The notes beneath the pieces are model-generated. The model was not told the origin of the DNA, did no database searches, and saw only the letters and a program-made list of their open reading frames with translations. From Buddleja alternifolia (lineage: Eukaryota > Streptophyta > Magnoliopsida > Lamiales > Scrophulariaceae), in the NCBI GenBank assembly GCA_019426215.1, contig CM033402.1:19845104-19909103 (forward strand): a stretch of DNA of 64,000 nucleotides, given 5' to 3'. The position numbers and the translations under genes were made by a program. Shown one piece after another: positions 11,840 through 23,290 of the stretch; the stretch's first letter is position 1; every line of letters starts with the position of its first letter.

Positions 11840-13598
11840 AAGGTTTTGACATGGCTCGAATTCTTTTCGTGTTTATATGCTTTAATTCTGTTTTATTGCA
11901 TATTGTAATGGTTGGATTTTCTGTTTAATTTTTTAGATCCATTGATTGGTATTAATTTGAAAATCGAAGGGCAACGTTTTTATGTTTTTGGAATTTTGAA
12001 AAAAAAGAAAAGGGGATCGCCGTGGCATAGGTAGAGCTTCCAGAACGGCAGCGGCGGCGGCAGCCGACCCAGTTCTGTGGCGCGTGCGCAGGCAGTAGTG
12101 ACGCGGCGCGATCGCACGATCCGTCACGGACAGTGCTGCTCCAGCAGCACTATCACGTGCGACAGCACACGCGGTGGATGGTCGGTCCGCTTTCGTGATT
12201 TGGCCTAGGGGTCAAAGTGTAATTTCCCCTATTTGCAAATTTTTTTCGTTTCAATTGCATTTAAGGCCTTGGGTCATTTTTGCGATTTAGTTTAAAGTGC
12301 AAGACTAATTTGTAATTTTATAAGTTTTTTGAATCTCAAATTAAAAATACTTTAGGTTTGTCCTAAAAATGGAATATTTCAAAATAAGGGTTTTATTTAA
12401 TTTTGAAAATTGAAATAAAATAGGAATTATATTACTTTTCAAAATTGAATAAACTTGGGTTTTTGAAATTGTTTTTAGATTAATTGGAAAAGTGAGACTT
12501 TTCATGTGGATTTCTAAAATTGATTTTTAGAAATTAAAGTCATTGGATCCATTAATTAATTTGACTATCCTTAACTAAAGTCGGTGAATGTTAATTCATG
12601 AAATGCATGATAGCATGTTTATGTGATTATTTGGTGATCCGAGTCGAGCCATAGACTAGTCATTGTAATAATTTGAGGCCTGTGTCCCATGTTTTCTTTT
12701 CTTGTAATGAGAGGAAAAGGTTATGAAGACAAAGATGGAAGCGTTCAAGCTTTTGAAGACTTCAAGACTTTAGTATAGGGTCCGGGTCCTTAGATTAGAT
12801 TGGCCAACACCTTAATGGCTCGGGGTGTTTAGGAATTGGCTCGACTAAGATCACATTTACCGCTTTATAAATGATTGCTTATTTTCTTATGCTATGTATG
12901 ATATGCATGATAGCATGATCACTTAAGAAAGATAAGTAATTGAAAATGTGAGACCTTGTTTAAAAACCCCTTTAAACAATATGAAGTCCATAAATGGATA
13001 AATTGGGGGTTCGAAAGTTCCTGATTAGGTCCAGTGCCTTCCATCATTAGATGTGAGAGAGAATAGCGTGAGGCTTGTCATCATTGTCTCACGAGTCGTG
13101 GAATGGTGACAAGTGTACTAATCTCACAACTAGGCCTTCTATGTGACAACGTGGGCATACTAGAAGAGCACACAGGTTTTAGTTTCGCTAAGGAGTCGTC
13201 CATGAGTCATGGGACCACCTACCTACTGTAATGTTGTGAAAATTTGAAAGGTCGGACTAAACCATAGACTAGTGTACGGTTGCATCGTGTTCTCGGGACA
13301 TACATGAAATGTGAGGCAAAACATCTCGAGGACCATGAGGGAAGTGGATAGGGCTGTCGTGCCCAGTCGTGTATTACCGCCCATTGTCTCACGAGTAGTG
13401 GAATGAGGTATGGGATACATGGCAGCTCGAGCCCACTGGAAATGGTCGAGTTTCCCATTTTTTGTCTGCTGGGGTGATGGACTTCGAAAAGATAGTGGGA
13501 GCACACATGTATATTTAAAATCCTTAATTGCATGTGAATATATCTTAGAACTGAATGCTAATAGTTTCACTTATTTTGCTTATATACGCAGTAATATC
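11840..13598 (+). other. Untranslated leader of element A
   Basis: About 1.76 kb between the PBS and the gag start. It has no convincing long ORF; the small ORFs on both strands look accidental. The section 12040-12170 is GC-rich with CGG and CAG runs. The rest alternates AT-rich stretches with short tracts. Confidence 0.7.
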
Positions 13599-14257
13599 AT
13601 GGATATCGTTAGTGCAAGTTTAAGGATTCTAGAAACTAACAAGTTTAGTGGCTTGAATTACACTCTTTGGCGTAAATTTTTGAATGTGTACCTCAAAGCT
13701 GAGAAACTTGATTATGTAATCAAATGGGAAGTCCCATCTTGGCCAAGACGTGCGACTTGGGCACGTCCTTTAATGTACTGGACGAGGCAGATCAATGATG
13801 AGGCTTACATCTGACATTTTATATTATCTTAATGTCAGATGATATGATTGAGATATATGGAGATGTCAAACTAGCCAAGGACATCGTTAAGGATATAGAG
13901 GAGACATTTGGAAACAAGACACCAAAGGGTGATTGCCCTCATTGCCATGGGATGGAACATTTGAGCAAGGATTGTCCTGCTACCTTCAAATACCACAATG
14001 AAGGTGTGTTTATTGTTGAGGTTAATTTGTCAATTAACCATGCTTCTCTGATGTTTGACACCGGCTGTGGTAGTCACCTTTGGAATGACTTGCAGGTGTT
14101 GACAAGAAGCAGAGAACTAAATGACGGGGACATGGTCCTGAGAATGGCTAATAAAGCATCTGTCTCTGAGAAGGCTATTGGAAACGTCATTTTAGTTCTT
14201 GAGGATAGTAGTAGGTTTATTTTAAAGGATGTTTATTTATGTTCCTGGATTGATTAA
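13599..14257 (+). pseudogene. Element A: gag, zinc knuckle and protease remnants
   Basis: The start is the ATG at 13599, giving MDIVSASLRILETNKFSGLN, a typical Copia Gag N-terminus with LYTLW-like sequence after it. The frame stops near 13814. A new frame from 13832 gives Gag sequence (LAKDIVKDIEETFGNKT), then a perfect CCHC zinc knuckle, CPHCHGMEHLSKDC (near 13935-13976). A protease core follows, MFDTGCGSHLWNDL, in which the DTG triad is kept. The central part of Gag is deleted between these segments. The ORF ends at 14257 after a protease C-terminal region. The product would have been Gag plus aspartic protease. Confidence 0.88.
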
Positions 14258-14429
14258 GAACCTAATTTCAGTTTCTGTTTTGAACAAGGAAGGTTTTTCT
14301 TTTAAAATAAATTATGGTTTTTGTTCAATGTTTTTGGGTTCAAAATTTATCATTAGAGCATATATGTATAATAACCTTTATATTTAATAGCATACTAATT
14401 CTCTTGCAATTCAAAAAATAAACAAAAGG

Positions 14430-14963
14430 GAGCAGAAATCTAATGATCCACCTAATGCACAAATCTGGCATGTCAGACTTGGTCATGCATCTAAAGATAG
14501 GATTCGCATGTTGTCAAGTTTTCTCGAGCTTGATGAAGAATAGGAACTACCAACTTGTGAATCTTGTCTACAGGGTAAAATGACAAAGTCACCATTTGGA
14601 GGCCAAATGGAATGAGGTAAGGATGTATTTGTGGTAGTTCACATAGATGTGAGTGGACCGCTCAGTGTTAGTGCATCAGGGAACTTTTCTTACTTCATAA
14701 CCTTTACTGACGATTATTCTAGGTATGGTTATTTGTATCTTATAAGATATAAATCTTAGGCTTTTGATAAGTTCAAACAATTCAGAAATGAAGTAGAGAA
14801 ACAAACTTGTAAAAGTGTTAAGGCTCTTCGATCTGATCGAGGAGGAGAATACTTGTCCGGTGAGTTCATGGATTATTTGAAAGAGTTCAAAATTCTCTCT
14901 CAATGGACGCCTCCTGGAACACCACAATTAAATGGTATGTCTGAGCGAAGAAATCAAACAGCG
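14430..14963 (+). pseudogene. Element A: integrase N-terminal and core fragment
   Basis: The pre-integrase domain reads IWHVRLGHASKDRIRML and CESCLQGKMTKSPF, which keeps the HHCC zinc pattern. The core follows: HIDVSGPLSVSASGNFSYFI, FTDDYSRYGYLYL, ALRSDRGGEYLSGEF, then GTPQLNGMSERRNQT. The two core aspartates and the region of the glutamate are recognisable. Stops occur near 14543, 14616 and 14758. At about 14964 integrase runs straight into LTR sequence, so the rest of integrase, RT and RNase H have been deleted. Confidence 0.9.
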
Positions 14964-15683
14964 GAACAAGTGACAGTCGTTAAGGGATTCATCCAGGGTC
15001 AAGTACCCGGCATTTCCTATGCTGTTGCGAGAATCTAAATGATCGATGAAAGCCTTTGATCAAAGCATTTGTCTTATAAGCGGGATTGGTGATCCCGGCT
15101 TAGAAGACTGGATCATTAGATGTCACAACATAGTAATAGTTTCTAAGGTTATTAGGGTTCGACCGTCGCCATACCCTAGACCATAGACGGGAAACTAATG
15201 AAGGGATTCTACTCACATGACGATCGTAACTCGGATAGATTTGCTTTTTATCGTTGACATCTAGGAAGTCGTGCCAACGTTGCTAGACATCGAACCACGA
15301 CCGGTAGGTGTCATGGGTTAATTGGTGAAGTTGTCCAAGTCCTAGTTAATTATTGAGAATAATTAATCTAGCCTATGGGAGAACTTATTGCTAGCTTGTT
15401 AATGTGGCTGAGGGGTCACACACATAAATTGGTGTAGTAATTGGCTAGTTAATTCTTGGTGAATTAATAAAGATATTAATTAAATGGACTTAATTAATCG
15501 GGAAAAGAATTTATTATGTGATATCAATTAATTGTCTGATAATTTAATTTTAAAATATTAAATTGGGAAAGACTAATTAAGTAATTGATGAAAGAAAAAT
15601 AAATATATATATATATATATAGTACACGTGCATGTGTGAGTGTCTATGCGGAAATTGGTGGAAAGATTTTATCTTGTTCACCA

Positions 15684-15714
<31 letters not shown>

Positions 15715-16474
15715 CTTACAATATATTTAGTTGGATCTTTTTAAATTGGTTAAGTTTGACTAATTAAAAAGGAAAGATCTTATAATTATATTATTGAAGA
15801 TATTGGATAGATATGGTATATATGAGATGATCTCAAATATATGAAAATATCTAGTTAGTTGGAAAGGTATCTAACTATAAGGAAGAGAATAAAAGAGAAA
15901 GGAAACAAAATATATGCATATATATATATTATACATATACACGCCTCTCACATGAGTGAGAGTAGGCGTGTATGTGTGTTCACATTGGTGGACTCTATAT
16001 ATATGTGTATTCCATCTTTTGAAAAGATAACGAAGAGATTCAAATCCTCATAAGTCTTTTCTCTTTAGTTCTTTCCCTTTTTATTTCTTTCTAATTCTTC
16101 CAACTCATGAATTGAGTACAAAGAACACTAAATAAATTCCTACCCTTTTTCTCAAGAGTCGAAATTCGATATTCTCTTGGATAGCATTGGTGGAGATAAT
16201 CGAGGGTACGAGTTAGGGTGTGGATACATCTTAGAGGCGCAACGCTTGGGGCGCTAGAGCAAATCCATTCAGAGAGGTGTAGCATGGAGTTTCTTAAAAA
16301 GACGCTGCCGATTAAGTTCTTCAAGAGGTAAACACGAGAAAACTCACTTGTGTAGTTAGTTTTTTAATCCGATGATACCATGTCTACGTAGACCTAATTC
16401 GGGGATGTCAGATTTTTATTATATTTTGTGTTTTTCGCTGCGCTAGCATCCCCGAGTTTGTACCGATCCCAACA
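14964..16474 (+). mobile_element. 3' LTR of Copia element A, 5'-truncated
   Basis: This aligns with the 5' LTR from about 10338 onward, beginning GAACAAGTGAC. The first 571 or so bases of the LTR are missing. It ends ...GATCCCAACA at 16474. An AT run occupies 15689-15713 and another 15604-15621. Confidence 0.9.
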
Positions 16475-16572
16475 CACCCTAACTGAGTAAGTTCGATTCG
16501 TGTAATCAACTTAAATCAGTTAACGCCGTCTGTCGGAAACTACTAAAGAGTTGCTGAGTGTTGATATTGAAG
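16475..16572 (+). promoter_or_regulatory. End of the H 5' LTR, PBS-like site and short leader
   Basis: The LTR ends AAATCA at 16518. Next is TTAACGCCGTCTGTCGGAA (16520-16538), a mutated form of the common plant Gypsy sequence TTGGCGCCGTCTGTGGGAA found after LTRs; element D has a closer version at 44259. A 34-base leader precedes the gag ATG at 16573. Confidence 0.8.
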
Positions 16573-16660
16573 ATGGATAGGACTAGTCAGAAGGAGAAGC
16601 ATGTTTGAGTGGAGAAGTTGTCTTCTAATGTGAGGGAGCACTCGCCTCAAAGATAGGAGG
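16573..16660 (+). pseudogene. Element H: gag N-terminus
   Basis: The ATG gives MDRTSQKEKHV and then a stop, with Gag-like polar sequence continuing in frame to 16660. There the minus-strand LTR Q1 begins. The gag continues after the insertions at 29507. I infer this from its position after the PBS-like site; the protein itself is too short to classify. Confidence 0.6.
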
Positions 16661-17912
16661 TGTTGTGAATCCTGGTTGATGCGCAGCGGGAACAATAAAG
16701 CATATCCAGATTCACAATTGGATCACTTTTAGGTTTTGATGATTTTACATATTTCGAAAATAACATGATGATGAAATCTAATTTCATCTTTTTCACTAAC
16801 CTTTTGATTTGATTAAAGACTTGATCTTCCAGGTAGCAACAATTGCAAACTCCTGCCTCTAGATATCACGCCAGAACTAATTTTGAAGAAACATCCACCA
16901 CCCTTTGCACTACTATGGGCGACGGCTTCTTAGGGGAGGAGAGAGAGATTTTTTCTCTTCTTCTTTCTTTGCTGTCAAGTCTAATGTGAGAGTTAGATTT
17001 TGACTAAACTAGTGTCAGGTATATATAAGGAGTGATGGGTTTGGAATTAACTAATTCCTTGAGCTCATACAACTCACACGCACATGCCTTACACACGCCC
17101 ATCCTCATCCTGTTGGGCTAAACTGACTTTCAACTTAGTCCAATTGTTAATTAGGTCCAACACTTTTTAATCCAATTAAAATATAATACTAATTAATAAT
17201 CATCTAAATTAAATAATCTAATTATTTAATAAAAGGATGAGTATAATAAATAAGTCTATTTATTTATTATAATTAATTATTTCCATTAATCTAACTAATC
17301 AATGTGCGTTCATAATAAATATATCTAATTATTTATCATTAATTTATTTTCATTAATCCAATTAATCAAATAAATTAATTTGCTCATCAAATAGCAAATT
17401 ACCTAATTTATATACTTGACAACGAAAGAATTTTCTTTACTCAATTCCTTTTAAGCGCGACTCTCTAGGTTCATTTCAATTGATATTGGGAGGAAACTAA
17501 GGATGTGATTGCCACTAAACCAGTCACGTCGACTCACATCGAAACCTAATTGAAATGAATAGATTAATACGAACCTTTAGGTCACAGATACCATGTGAGT
17601 ATAAGCCATTCACTATAACATCTCGATCGAGTGAGAGTCATGGATTATGTCAAACCCACAGGACTCGATGTTGTGCTTTACGGAATCATAGTAAGATGAA
17701 ATTATTGAACTACCTTTATGTACTATACATAAGTTAGTTCTTCTGCTTTGGCCAAAGACTTATAATTTCATTTACCTACGATTACACAGGACTTTAACTT
17801 GTTTCTAATAGAGACAGTGAATCCCCTATTGGCAATCACCGAATAACTGCCACTTGTCCTTCTGAACCGCACTTTGAGGTTGATCCCACCAAAGGGTGAA
17901 ATAGATCTATCC
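16661..17912 (-). mobile_element. Minus-strand Copia LTR Q1, truncated
   Basis: The plus-strand left end TGTTGTGAATCC is the complement of the ...GATTCACAACA terminus used by the Z/B family. Internally it matches the reverse of the B LTR, for example GCTTTGGCCAAAGACTTATAATTTC (17744-17768; compare the complement of 20996-21020). It has no primer-binding site beyond the left end, so it is not a 5' LTR with its internal region attached. It stops matching at about 17912, so the outer part of the LTR is missing. Confidence 0.8.
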
Positions 17913-18630
17913 ACAAAATTGAATATTATTGATGAACTGTAATGATGATTGCTATTTTTAATTTGAAATGTTAAAATTGATATTAGTCAAATCATACTTC
18001 TTGCACTTTTTATGTTTTGTTTTATTTAATATTAGGACCATTTTTCATTTTAGCTTTAAAACTATATTTTATTTGATTAGTTAAGAAAAATGTATCCAAT
18101 TGTATTTCTATTTTATTTGACAATCGTTTCCCAAGATTCAACGACTAGAGTTTTGAAGTAATAGCACTACAAACTTCAAAATTTGGTGAACAAAACAAAT
18201 TTTTGAACTCTCTTTATAGCTATGTAAGAAATGCATTCAACGGATTTTAAATGCACAAAGAAGAGAAGAGAAGAGAAGAATGGATTGAGTGAGGAATAAG
18301 GAAATGAGGGAGGGCTATTTATAGAAGATGAAAAGTTATGGGTTAGCAGACACAACTTTTCAGTCAAGCCCCTGCAGATGCCGTTTTGCGCAAAACAGGC
18401 ACGTTTTTGGCCAAATATACACCCTTTCGCCGAAATAGACAACTTTCTGACAAAAAGGGTGCACGCGGACCAGGTTCACTGAATCGCGTGTGATCGTGGC
18501 CATCGATCGCACAGCAATGGTCACAAAATCGTGACCGGCCGTGTAGAGATTTCATCCAACAGTCAAGATATTTTATGGAAGAAAAACAAAATAACTTAAA
18601 TTAAATGTATTTGTCCAAAAAGATAAATCC
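17913..18630 (-). other. LTR-like or promoter-like spacer between Q1 and Q2
   Basis: No coding sequence. Read on the minus strand it has a TATA-like box, CTATAAATAG, at 18315-18324. Downstream is a CT-rich tract (complement of 18255-18285) and the stretch CTCTAGTCGTTGAATCTTGG (complement of about 18131-18150). This layout resembles the U3-R-U5 of another LTR. I see no clear ends or TSD, so the identity stays open. Confidence 0.45.
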
Positions 18631-20299
18631 TGTTGTGAATCTTGGTTCATGCGCAGTAGAAATGATAAAAACATATTCGGATTCACAATCGAATCACTTT
18701 TAGGTTTTAATGATTTTACAAATTTGAAAAATTACATAATGATGAAATCTAATTTCATCTTTTTCACTAACCTTTTGATTTGATTAAAAACTTGATCTTC
18801 CGGGTAGCAGCAATTCGAAACTCCTGCCTCTAGATATCATGCCCAAACGAACTTTGAAAAAAACTCCACCACCCTTTGCGCCACTATGGCCGACGACTTC
18901 TGTAGGGCCTGAGAGAGATTTTTTTCTTCTTCTTTCTTTGTTGTCAAGTCTAATGTGAGAGTTAGGTTTTGACTGAAATGGTGTATGTATATATAAGGAG
19001 TGATGAGTTTGGGATTAACTAATTCCTTGAGCCCATCCAACTCCTACTTGCATGCCAAATACATGCCTCTTTCATCCTTCATTAGGCTAAGTTGACTTTC
19101 AACTTAGTCCAATTATTAATTAGGTCCAATATATTTTAATTCAATTAAAATATAATACTAATTAATAATCATCTAAATTAAATAACCTAATCGTTTAATA
19201 AAAGGATGAGTATAATACATAAGCCTATTTATTTATTATAATTAATTTATTTCCATTAATCTAATTAATCAAATAAATTAATGAATTCATAATAAATACA
19301 TCTAATTATTTATTACTCAATTCCTTTGAAGCACGACTCTCTTGGTTCGTTTCAATTGGCATTGGGAGAAAACCAAGGATGTCAGTGTCACTAAGCCAGT
19401 CATGTGGACTCACATCGAAACCCAATTGAAATGAATAGATCAATACGAACCTTTAGGTACCAGACACTATGTGTGTATAAGCCCTTCACTGTAACATCCC
19501 GATCAAGTGAGAGTTATGGATTTTGTCAAACTTACAGGACTCAATGCTATGCTTCAGGGAATCATAGTAAGATGAAATTATTGAACTACCTTTATGTACT
19601 ATACATAAGTTAGTTCTCCTGCATTGGCAAAAGACTTATAATTTCATTTACCTACGATCGGACAGGATGTTAACTCGTTACTACCCAAGACAGTGAATCC
19701 CTTATTGGCAATCACTGAACAATTACCACTTGTCCTTTTGAACACTTCGAGGTTGATCCCACCAAAGGGTGAAATGGATCTAATTACTCTAATAACTCGT
19801 TCAGTGTCACAAGTCCAACCTTCGTGAATCCTCAGGTCCAAGGCTCATGCACACTATCGTGACCAGTTATCCAATCATTGATGATCAAAGAGTCATTACT
19901 CATGTGATTGAATTACGGTGAGCCTTGTTCGAATATATCAATTTCATTGATATATCTATGACCAAGCTCCCACCATCCAAAGTGATCAACTGACACTCCT
20001 TGTCAAAACTTGCGTCATACATGTCTGTTCTTAATGCCCAATTAAGACTCGTCGACTTATGAACTCTAGTTTAAGGAAACAACGAATCGATACTTCTAGT
20101 GCCCATCTCCTCTAACCATTGAGGAGTACAAGCTCCCTCTTGATTACCTTGGACTGATTTGTTCAATACTTATATTAATGCCACCAAGATTGATATGATC
20201 AAAACAATGCCTTTATTAAAGAATAAGAGTTTGTACAACATAAAGGTAATTACCATATTAATCTAATTCCTCTATAGCATGGAAGGCATAATCCTAAGA
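18631..20299 (-). mobile_element. Minus-strand Copia LTR Q2, near full length
   Basis: It starts TGTTGTGAATCTTGG, like Q1, and is closely similar to Q1 over their shared 1.2 kb. It continues through the complement of the LTR start, with ATCTAATTCCTC and GGCATAATCCTAAGA near its right end. There is no PBS on its left. AATCC precedes it (18626-18630) and also occurs at 20290-20294, but that would cut the LTR before its proper end, so I do not claim a TSD. Confidence 0.75.
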
Positions 20300-20322
20300 G
20301 AATGTACTAGTGCAGATAGGAT

Positions 20323-21999
20323 TGTTAGGTGTATGCCCTCAATGCCTATGAGGAATTAGATTGAGTAGGGTTTTGATAAGTCATTTGTACAAACTATTTA
20401 TTGTTTATATTGATAGAATAAAGGTTTCGAGTTTGTTCATAAAAATCTAATGGCATTTAGAATGTATTGAACAAATAAGTGCATGAGATTTGAAAATAGA
20501 CTTTCCACCTCTTATGGTCAAGAGGAGGCACTAGAAGAGTCAAGTACTTAATCACTTAAACCATGAATTCGCGACTTAAGGAATTTTAACAGGGCATTAA
20601 AATTTAACTCGTACGACACCTACTTTGACAAAGAAGTGCCAGTCGTATGCTTATTAGACAGTGGGAGCTGGTGTCATGAATATGATTAATGGAATTAATA
20701 TATTTGAACTCGACTCGTTTTAAATCCGATCACATGGGTATCTACTCTTTGACAGTCAATGATTGGGATTAAGATTGCGACAGTATGTGTGAACTTTAAA
20801 CCTGAGGAGTTGTTTACAATGTGCTTGTAGTATTGGATATGTTATCAGATTAGTTAGACCCGTATCACCTGAAAGGTGGGGTCGATCTCGAAGTACGATT
20901 CACATGGTGCATTCGACATTGTAAGATAACTGCCAATATGGGATTCACCGTCTCTATAGTAAACGAGTATGTGACAAGTACGATCATAAGTAATAGAAAT
21001 TACAAAGTATTTGGCCAAAGCAAATAAACTAACTAGTGATGGTCACTGAGGGTAGTTTTATAATTTTACATTATTATGATTACCGAGTACAACATCAAGT
21101 TTTATGAGTTTGACGTACCATGACTCTTACTTGATCGAGTCACCTCGGTGAAGAGTGTATACGCATATGGTAGTCCTAATCAAGGTTCGTGATGACATGT
21201 TAATCTCGTAGTTAATTGGGTTACGATTTGGTTCCAAGGTGTTGGCTAGGTGACAACCTTATCCTTTGGAATCCTTCCACTGCCAATTGAATTGAGCCTA
21301 GAGAGCTGCACTATGTGAAAAAAAGGAATATTTCCATGCTAAGAGTATTTTGGTAAAGTCACATTAGATGTGATTGACTAACGAAATGGATGACATGATT
21401 TAATTAAAGATATTTAATTGAATTAAATAAATTAATTAAATCATATTAATTCATAAGTTAAATTCATTGGAAATTAATTTATAAGTTGAATTAAATTAAT
21501 TAGATTAATTTTAATTGGGTTAAAGTAATTAATTAATTTTCAATTGGATTGGACTTGGATTTAATTAATTACACATGGACTAAGATGGAACAAAGCCCGA
21601 AAGCCCATCCCTATGAGGCATAGTGGCCGCTCCCTCTCAGTTAACCTAGGGGTTCTACTTATGTGATATAAGAAGTTAGTCAGTGTCAGAATTCTACACA
21701 GAAGTCATTATTCAGAATCTGACTTTGAGCCAAAGAAACCTAGAGCAATAGGAAACACAAAATTCCCTCCCTCTCTCTCCAAGCTTTTCTCAAAGAAATT
21801 TCTTCCACGTGATTATCTAGAGGTTGGAGTCTGGGGCTTCTGCTGACTAGTCGGATTTTTGTCGTCAAGAGGTAATTCGATTGCTCTCTTACATTATACG
21901 TTCTTATTGCGTTATTATAAATATCATGAAAAATCCCCGGATTCGATTCTCAGTCTGATTCGGATAAAAAAAAATTATCCGTTAGACCGAATCACAACA
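20323..21999 (+). mobile_element. 5' LTR of Copia element B
   Basis: 1677 bases, from TGTTAGGTGTATGCCC to ...GAATCACAACA. It is collinear with the Z LTR. The region 21400-21570 is built of AATTAATT- and AATTAGATTAATT-type words. Confidence 0.93.
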
Positions 22000-22000
22000 G

Positions 22001-22013
22001 TGGTATCAGAGCC
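22001..22013 (+). promoter_or_regulatory. Primer-binding site of element B
   Basis: TGGTATCAGAGCC lies one base after the LTR, the standard initiator methionine tRNA site of Copia elements. Confidence 0.95.
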
Positions 22014-22399
22014 AAAATTCGGGAGATTCATGATACCTGTTGTATGTTTATGTGTTTTAATTGTTTTAATATCATAATAATATATTTACATATTGTATGT
22101 AATTTGGGTAATTTATGTTATGCATACGAATATGTAAAATTGAATTTTCTTGAGTTGAATTGGATTTACAGGGTAAAATAAAAAATTGATATGAATTCAT
22201 ATTTTTTAGAAAAATCATGTTTTTTGGAAAAATGTGCCGCCCTTTCGAAGCAGCTGAAGTGATCGCCGACACAGCCGCTGCACCCGCACGGCACTGCAGC
22301 ATTGGCCGTCGCGCTGCTGTAGTAGCGCGTGGTATGGTGGAAGCGGATGACCCAACACAAGTTAGGGTGGTGTAGGGCTAAAGCCCAACACCCGTCGTG

Positions 22400-22640
22400 T
22401 GGCGCTGGGAGCCCAGCGCGCTGCACGCGCACCGCTGGGCTTGGCCCAGCGCATTAAATAAGTGTTGGGCTGAGCCCGACGCATATACAACATTGATGGA
22501 CCGAGCCCAATGCTAGATAAATAGTGTTGGGCTTGGCCGAGCGCTGTTGGACTACTGGGCTTGGCCCAGCACATTAATTTAAAAGTTTTGGGCCAAGCCC
22601 CAGCTATATTTTAAATTAAAATTTGGGTTGGGCCCAACAT
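22400..22640 (+). repeat. Array of GGGCTTGGCCC-type hairpins in B's leader
   Basis: At least seven short inverted repeats lie within about 240 bases. They include GCGCTGGGAGCCCAGCGC (22402-22419), GCTGGGCTTGGCCCAGC (22434-22450), TTGGGCTGAGCCCGA (near 22465), TTGGGCTTGGCCGAG (near 22525), CTGGGCTTGGCCCAG (22556-22570), TTGGGCCAAGCCC (near 22588) and TTGGGTTGGGCCCAAC (near 22622). Each would fold into a GC-rich stem with a tiny loop. They lie in the untranslated leader between PBS and gag. Confidence 0.85.
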
Positions 22641-22794
22641 AATTAATTATTCTGGACCTGCCCCACGATTTAATTGGGTTACCCGATTACCAATTAATTA
22701 ATTATGTATGTTTGACCGAATTAAAAGTTCAACCGGACTATTTATCAAATTGATTAACTTAATTAAATAATTTTTGTCTCAACTTCTAAATTGT

Positions 22795-23290
22795 ATTTTA
22801 TGAACAAATTAAATTAGATTTAAGCTTATTCAAACTCTAAATTAGATTTTGTGAATAAATTAAATTGGATTTAAATTAATTCAAATTTCTAAATTGGATT
22901 TAGTTAAAAAATTTAAATTGGATTCAAAATTATTTTAAATTGGATTTATTGAAAAATTTAATTGAACTTAAATTCTTCAAGCTAAAAATTGTTAAATGTT
23001 TTAAATCGGATTTAGCATTTTTTTTCATAATAGGTTGGTATATGTAAAATTAGATTTATTAAATTGGATTTAAATACCAGCTTCCTTTTACATGATATTG
23101 CTATGTGTTTTAGATTAAATTACCCATGTGACTTTATTTGATAGTAGTCACACTTTAATTTGATTAAAGTAGTCAAACTAAATTAGATTTATTTTGATGG
23201 GATTAAATTAGATTTTTAATCAAACATTAAATTAGATTTGATGTATTAAATTAGATTTGATGCTTAATTCACATTTGTTTAAATTGTTTA
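22795..23290 (+). repeat. Dispersed AAATTRGATTTA motif in B's leader
   Basis: More than a dozen copies of AAATTAGATTT or AAATTGGATTT occur here, for example near 22812, 22842, 22865, 22896, 22918, 22940, 23050, 23068, 23180, 23208, 23230 and 23250. Spacing is irregular, so it is not a strict tandem array. A relative of the same word (AATTAGATTAATT) is common in the family's LTR. Confidence 0.75.

Larger units (their letters stand above)
9767..16474 (+). mobile_element. Copia element A, defective, inside the 5' LTR of H
   Basis: A begins TGATAGTGTTATGTGCCC and ends ...GATCCCAACA. It is flanked by CACCT (9762-9766) and CACCC (16475-16479), a 5-bp TSD with one change. The uninterrupted 3' LTR of H reads across this point, which confirms an insertion. 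Inside are a 5' LTR, a PBS, a 1.8-kb leader, remnants of gag, zinc knuckle and protease, and part of integrase, which fuses directly to the middle of the 3' LTR. RT and RNase H are gone. A cannot move by itself. Confidence 0.92.

Noticed and set aside
13219..13570. Overlapping 104- and 115-aa minus-strand ORFs
   Set aside because: They lie in the untranslated leader of Copia A, just before gag, and show no domain or codon pattern.
18626..20294. AATCC on both sides of Q2 as a target duplication
   Set aside because: The right AATCC falls inside sequence that aligns with the LTR terminus, so it would leave an LTR without a proper end; probably chance.
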